Shown here one piece after another: positions 63,419 to 64,000 of a DNA stretch of 64,000 nucleotides (position 1 is its first letter; each line of letters begins with the position of its first letter). Made by a program: the position numbers and the translations under genes. Source of the DNA: Shinella kummerowiae (GTDB lineage: Bacteria > Pseudomonadota > Alphaproteobacteria > Rhizobiales > Rhizobiaceae); assembly GCF_009827055.1 (NCBI RefSeq), contig NZ_WUMK01000006.1:124001-188000 (forward strand). The letters are read 5' to 3'. The notes beneath the pieces are model-generated. The model did no database searches, was not told the origin of the DNA, and saw only the letters and a program-made list of their open reading frames with translations.

Positions 63419-64000
63419 TCACTGGAAGCGGAAAGCGAGCTTCTTGCCGGTCAGTCTGGCAAGCTGCTGGAGGCGGCCGTCGAGGCGTTCGCCGGCAAGT
63501 TCGGAATAGTCCGACGGCACGATCAGTTCCAGATCCGCGTCCGATCCCGCCGCCTTGCGGAAAACGAGATGCGGCACGACGCCGGGCATCGAGGCGGAGA
63601 ACAGATAGACGATGCGCAGCAGACCACCGACGAGCTTTGCCAGTTCACGCAGGCGCGGTGTCGCGATGCCCGCCAGCGAACTGCTGACGGCATCGTCGTT
63701 GAGGCCTTCGAAGCGATAGTAGTTGGTGAGCGCAATGAAGGCGCGGCCAGGATGGGTGATGCCGATGAACGTACCATGCGCGATGAGGTTCAGTGCCTGG
63801 AGACCGCGATAATCCGGATGCGCGCGCCAGCTGATGTCGGCCAGCAGGCAGGCGGCCTCGCGGTAACGGCGCTCCTCATCCGTCTCGGTGACGCCGAACA
63901 GCGGCATCATGCGGCCGGTCCATTCGGCAAGCTCACGGGCATGCTCCGGCGAGCGGGCGCGCAGGATGGCGAGTTCGCTCGCCGCAGCGAGCAGCGGGTC
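63419..64000 (-). CDS. ppx: Exopolyphosphatase/GppA-type phosphatase, 3' part (truncated by window end)
   Basis: Partial gene; the frame runs off the right edge of the window. The 193 residues visible are the C-terminal part of rhizobial Ppx/GppA proteins: DPLLAAASELAILRARSPEHAREL, then MMPLFGVTETDEERRYREAACLLADISWRAHPDYRGLQALNLIAHGTFIGITHPGRAFIAL. It hydrolyses polyphosphate (or pppGpp) if the missing N-terminal actin-like domain is intact. Its stop codon lies 8 bases before the DUF922 start. Confidence 0.9.
   Translation of the reverse strand, partial: DPLLAAASELAILRARSPEHARELAEWTGRMMPLFGVTETDEERRYREAACLLADISWRAHPDYRGLQALNLIAHGTFIGITHPGRAFIALTNYYRFEGLNDDAVSSSLAGIATPRLRELAKLVGGLLRIVYLFSASMPGVVPHLVFRKAAGSDADLELIVPSDYSELAGERLDGRLQQLARLTGKKLAFRFQ

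Overview
The window is high-GC chromosomal DNA of an alphaproteobacterium, most likely a member of the Rhizobiaceae (Rhizobium/Agrobacterium/Ensifer/Shinella group). Supporting points are the gene neighbourhoods (enoyl-CoA hydratase-like / PaaI thioesterase / rplM-rpsI; speB-argC-ctaA; ubiquinol-cytochrome c chaperone-yceD-plsX-fabH-ihfA-merR opposite bamE; glyA-nrdR-ribD-ribE and ribH-nusB; ldtR with an L,D-transpeptidase), an Mg-type HemB, and two perfect EcfG-type general-stress promoters. Almost all of the window is core chromosome. No phage, insertion sequence or CRISPR array was seen.

Layout. 0-10.6 kb holds an EamA transporter, a higBA toxin-antitoxin pair with a likely operator, a crotonase-fold protein, a thioesterase, rplM-rpsI, a second EamA transporter opposite an Lrp regulator, speB, argC coupled to an APH(6)-type kinase, ctaA, DUF2842 and a Nudix hydrolase. 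10.7-20.3 kb is a polysaccharide cluster like the holdfast / unipolar polysaccharide systems: a CelD-type acyltransferase, a Wzz co-polymerase fused to a degenerate BY-kinase domain, a Wza-type export lipoprotein, two GT4 glycosyltransferases, a polyprenyl-phosphate sugar transferase and a Wzy/ligase-like protein. Five of the seven genes form a coupled plus-strand operon. 20.3-21.7 kb holds a GlsB/YeaQ stress protein under an EcfG promoter, tRNA-Pro(GGG), a candidate small RNA and a 72-residue orphan protein.

21.7-30.5 kb is the MerR/IHF/fatty-acid-initiation operon, bamE, a proton-pumping pyrophosphatase and an MFS transporter. 30.5-37 kb holds riboflavin synthesis and related genes (nusB, ribH, ribE, ribD, nrdR, glyA), split by a cupin gene with a striking inverted repeat and a membrane GGDEF protein. 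37-49.4 kb contains the L,D-transpeptidase and its MarR-type regulator LdtR, hemB, bpt, a third EamA transporter, a 42-codon gene, parC, a 398-residue exported protein of unknown function, creD and a DUF1236 protein under a second EcfG promoter.

49.4-56.5 kb runs from aspS to rnd. Between them lie an AT-richer orphan gene for a PD-(D/E)XK-like nuclease with an unusual C-terminal domain, an MFS transporter and a Tat-exported multicopper oxidase. 56.5-64 kb is an accessory-looking stretch with three RTX-type paralogues sharing a type I secretion C-terminus, a DUF2000/AraC pair, a phytase-like esterase, a DUF922 protein and the 3' part of ppx.

The best candidates for something new are the two-domain nuclease-like orphan at 51.5-52.4 kb with a 15-bp perfect inverted repeat just upstream, the three-member RTX family with a shared upstream element, and the small-RNA candidate near 21.2 kb.
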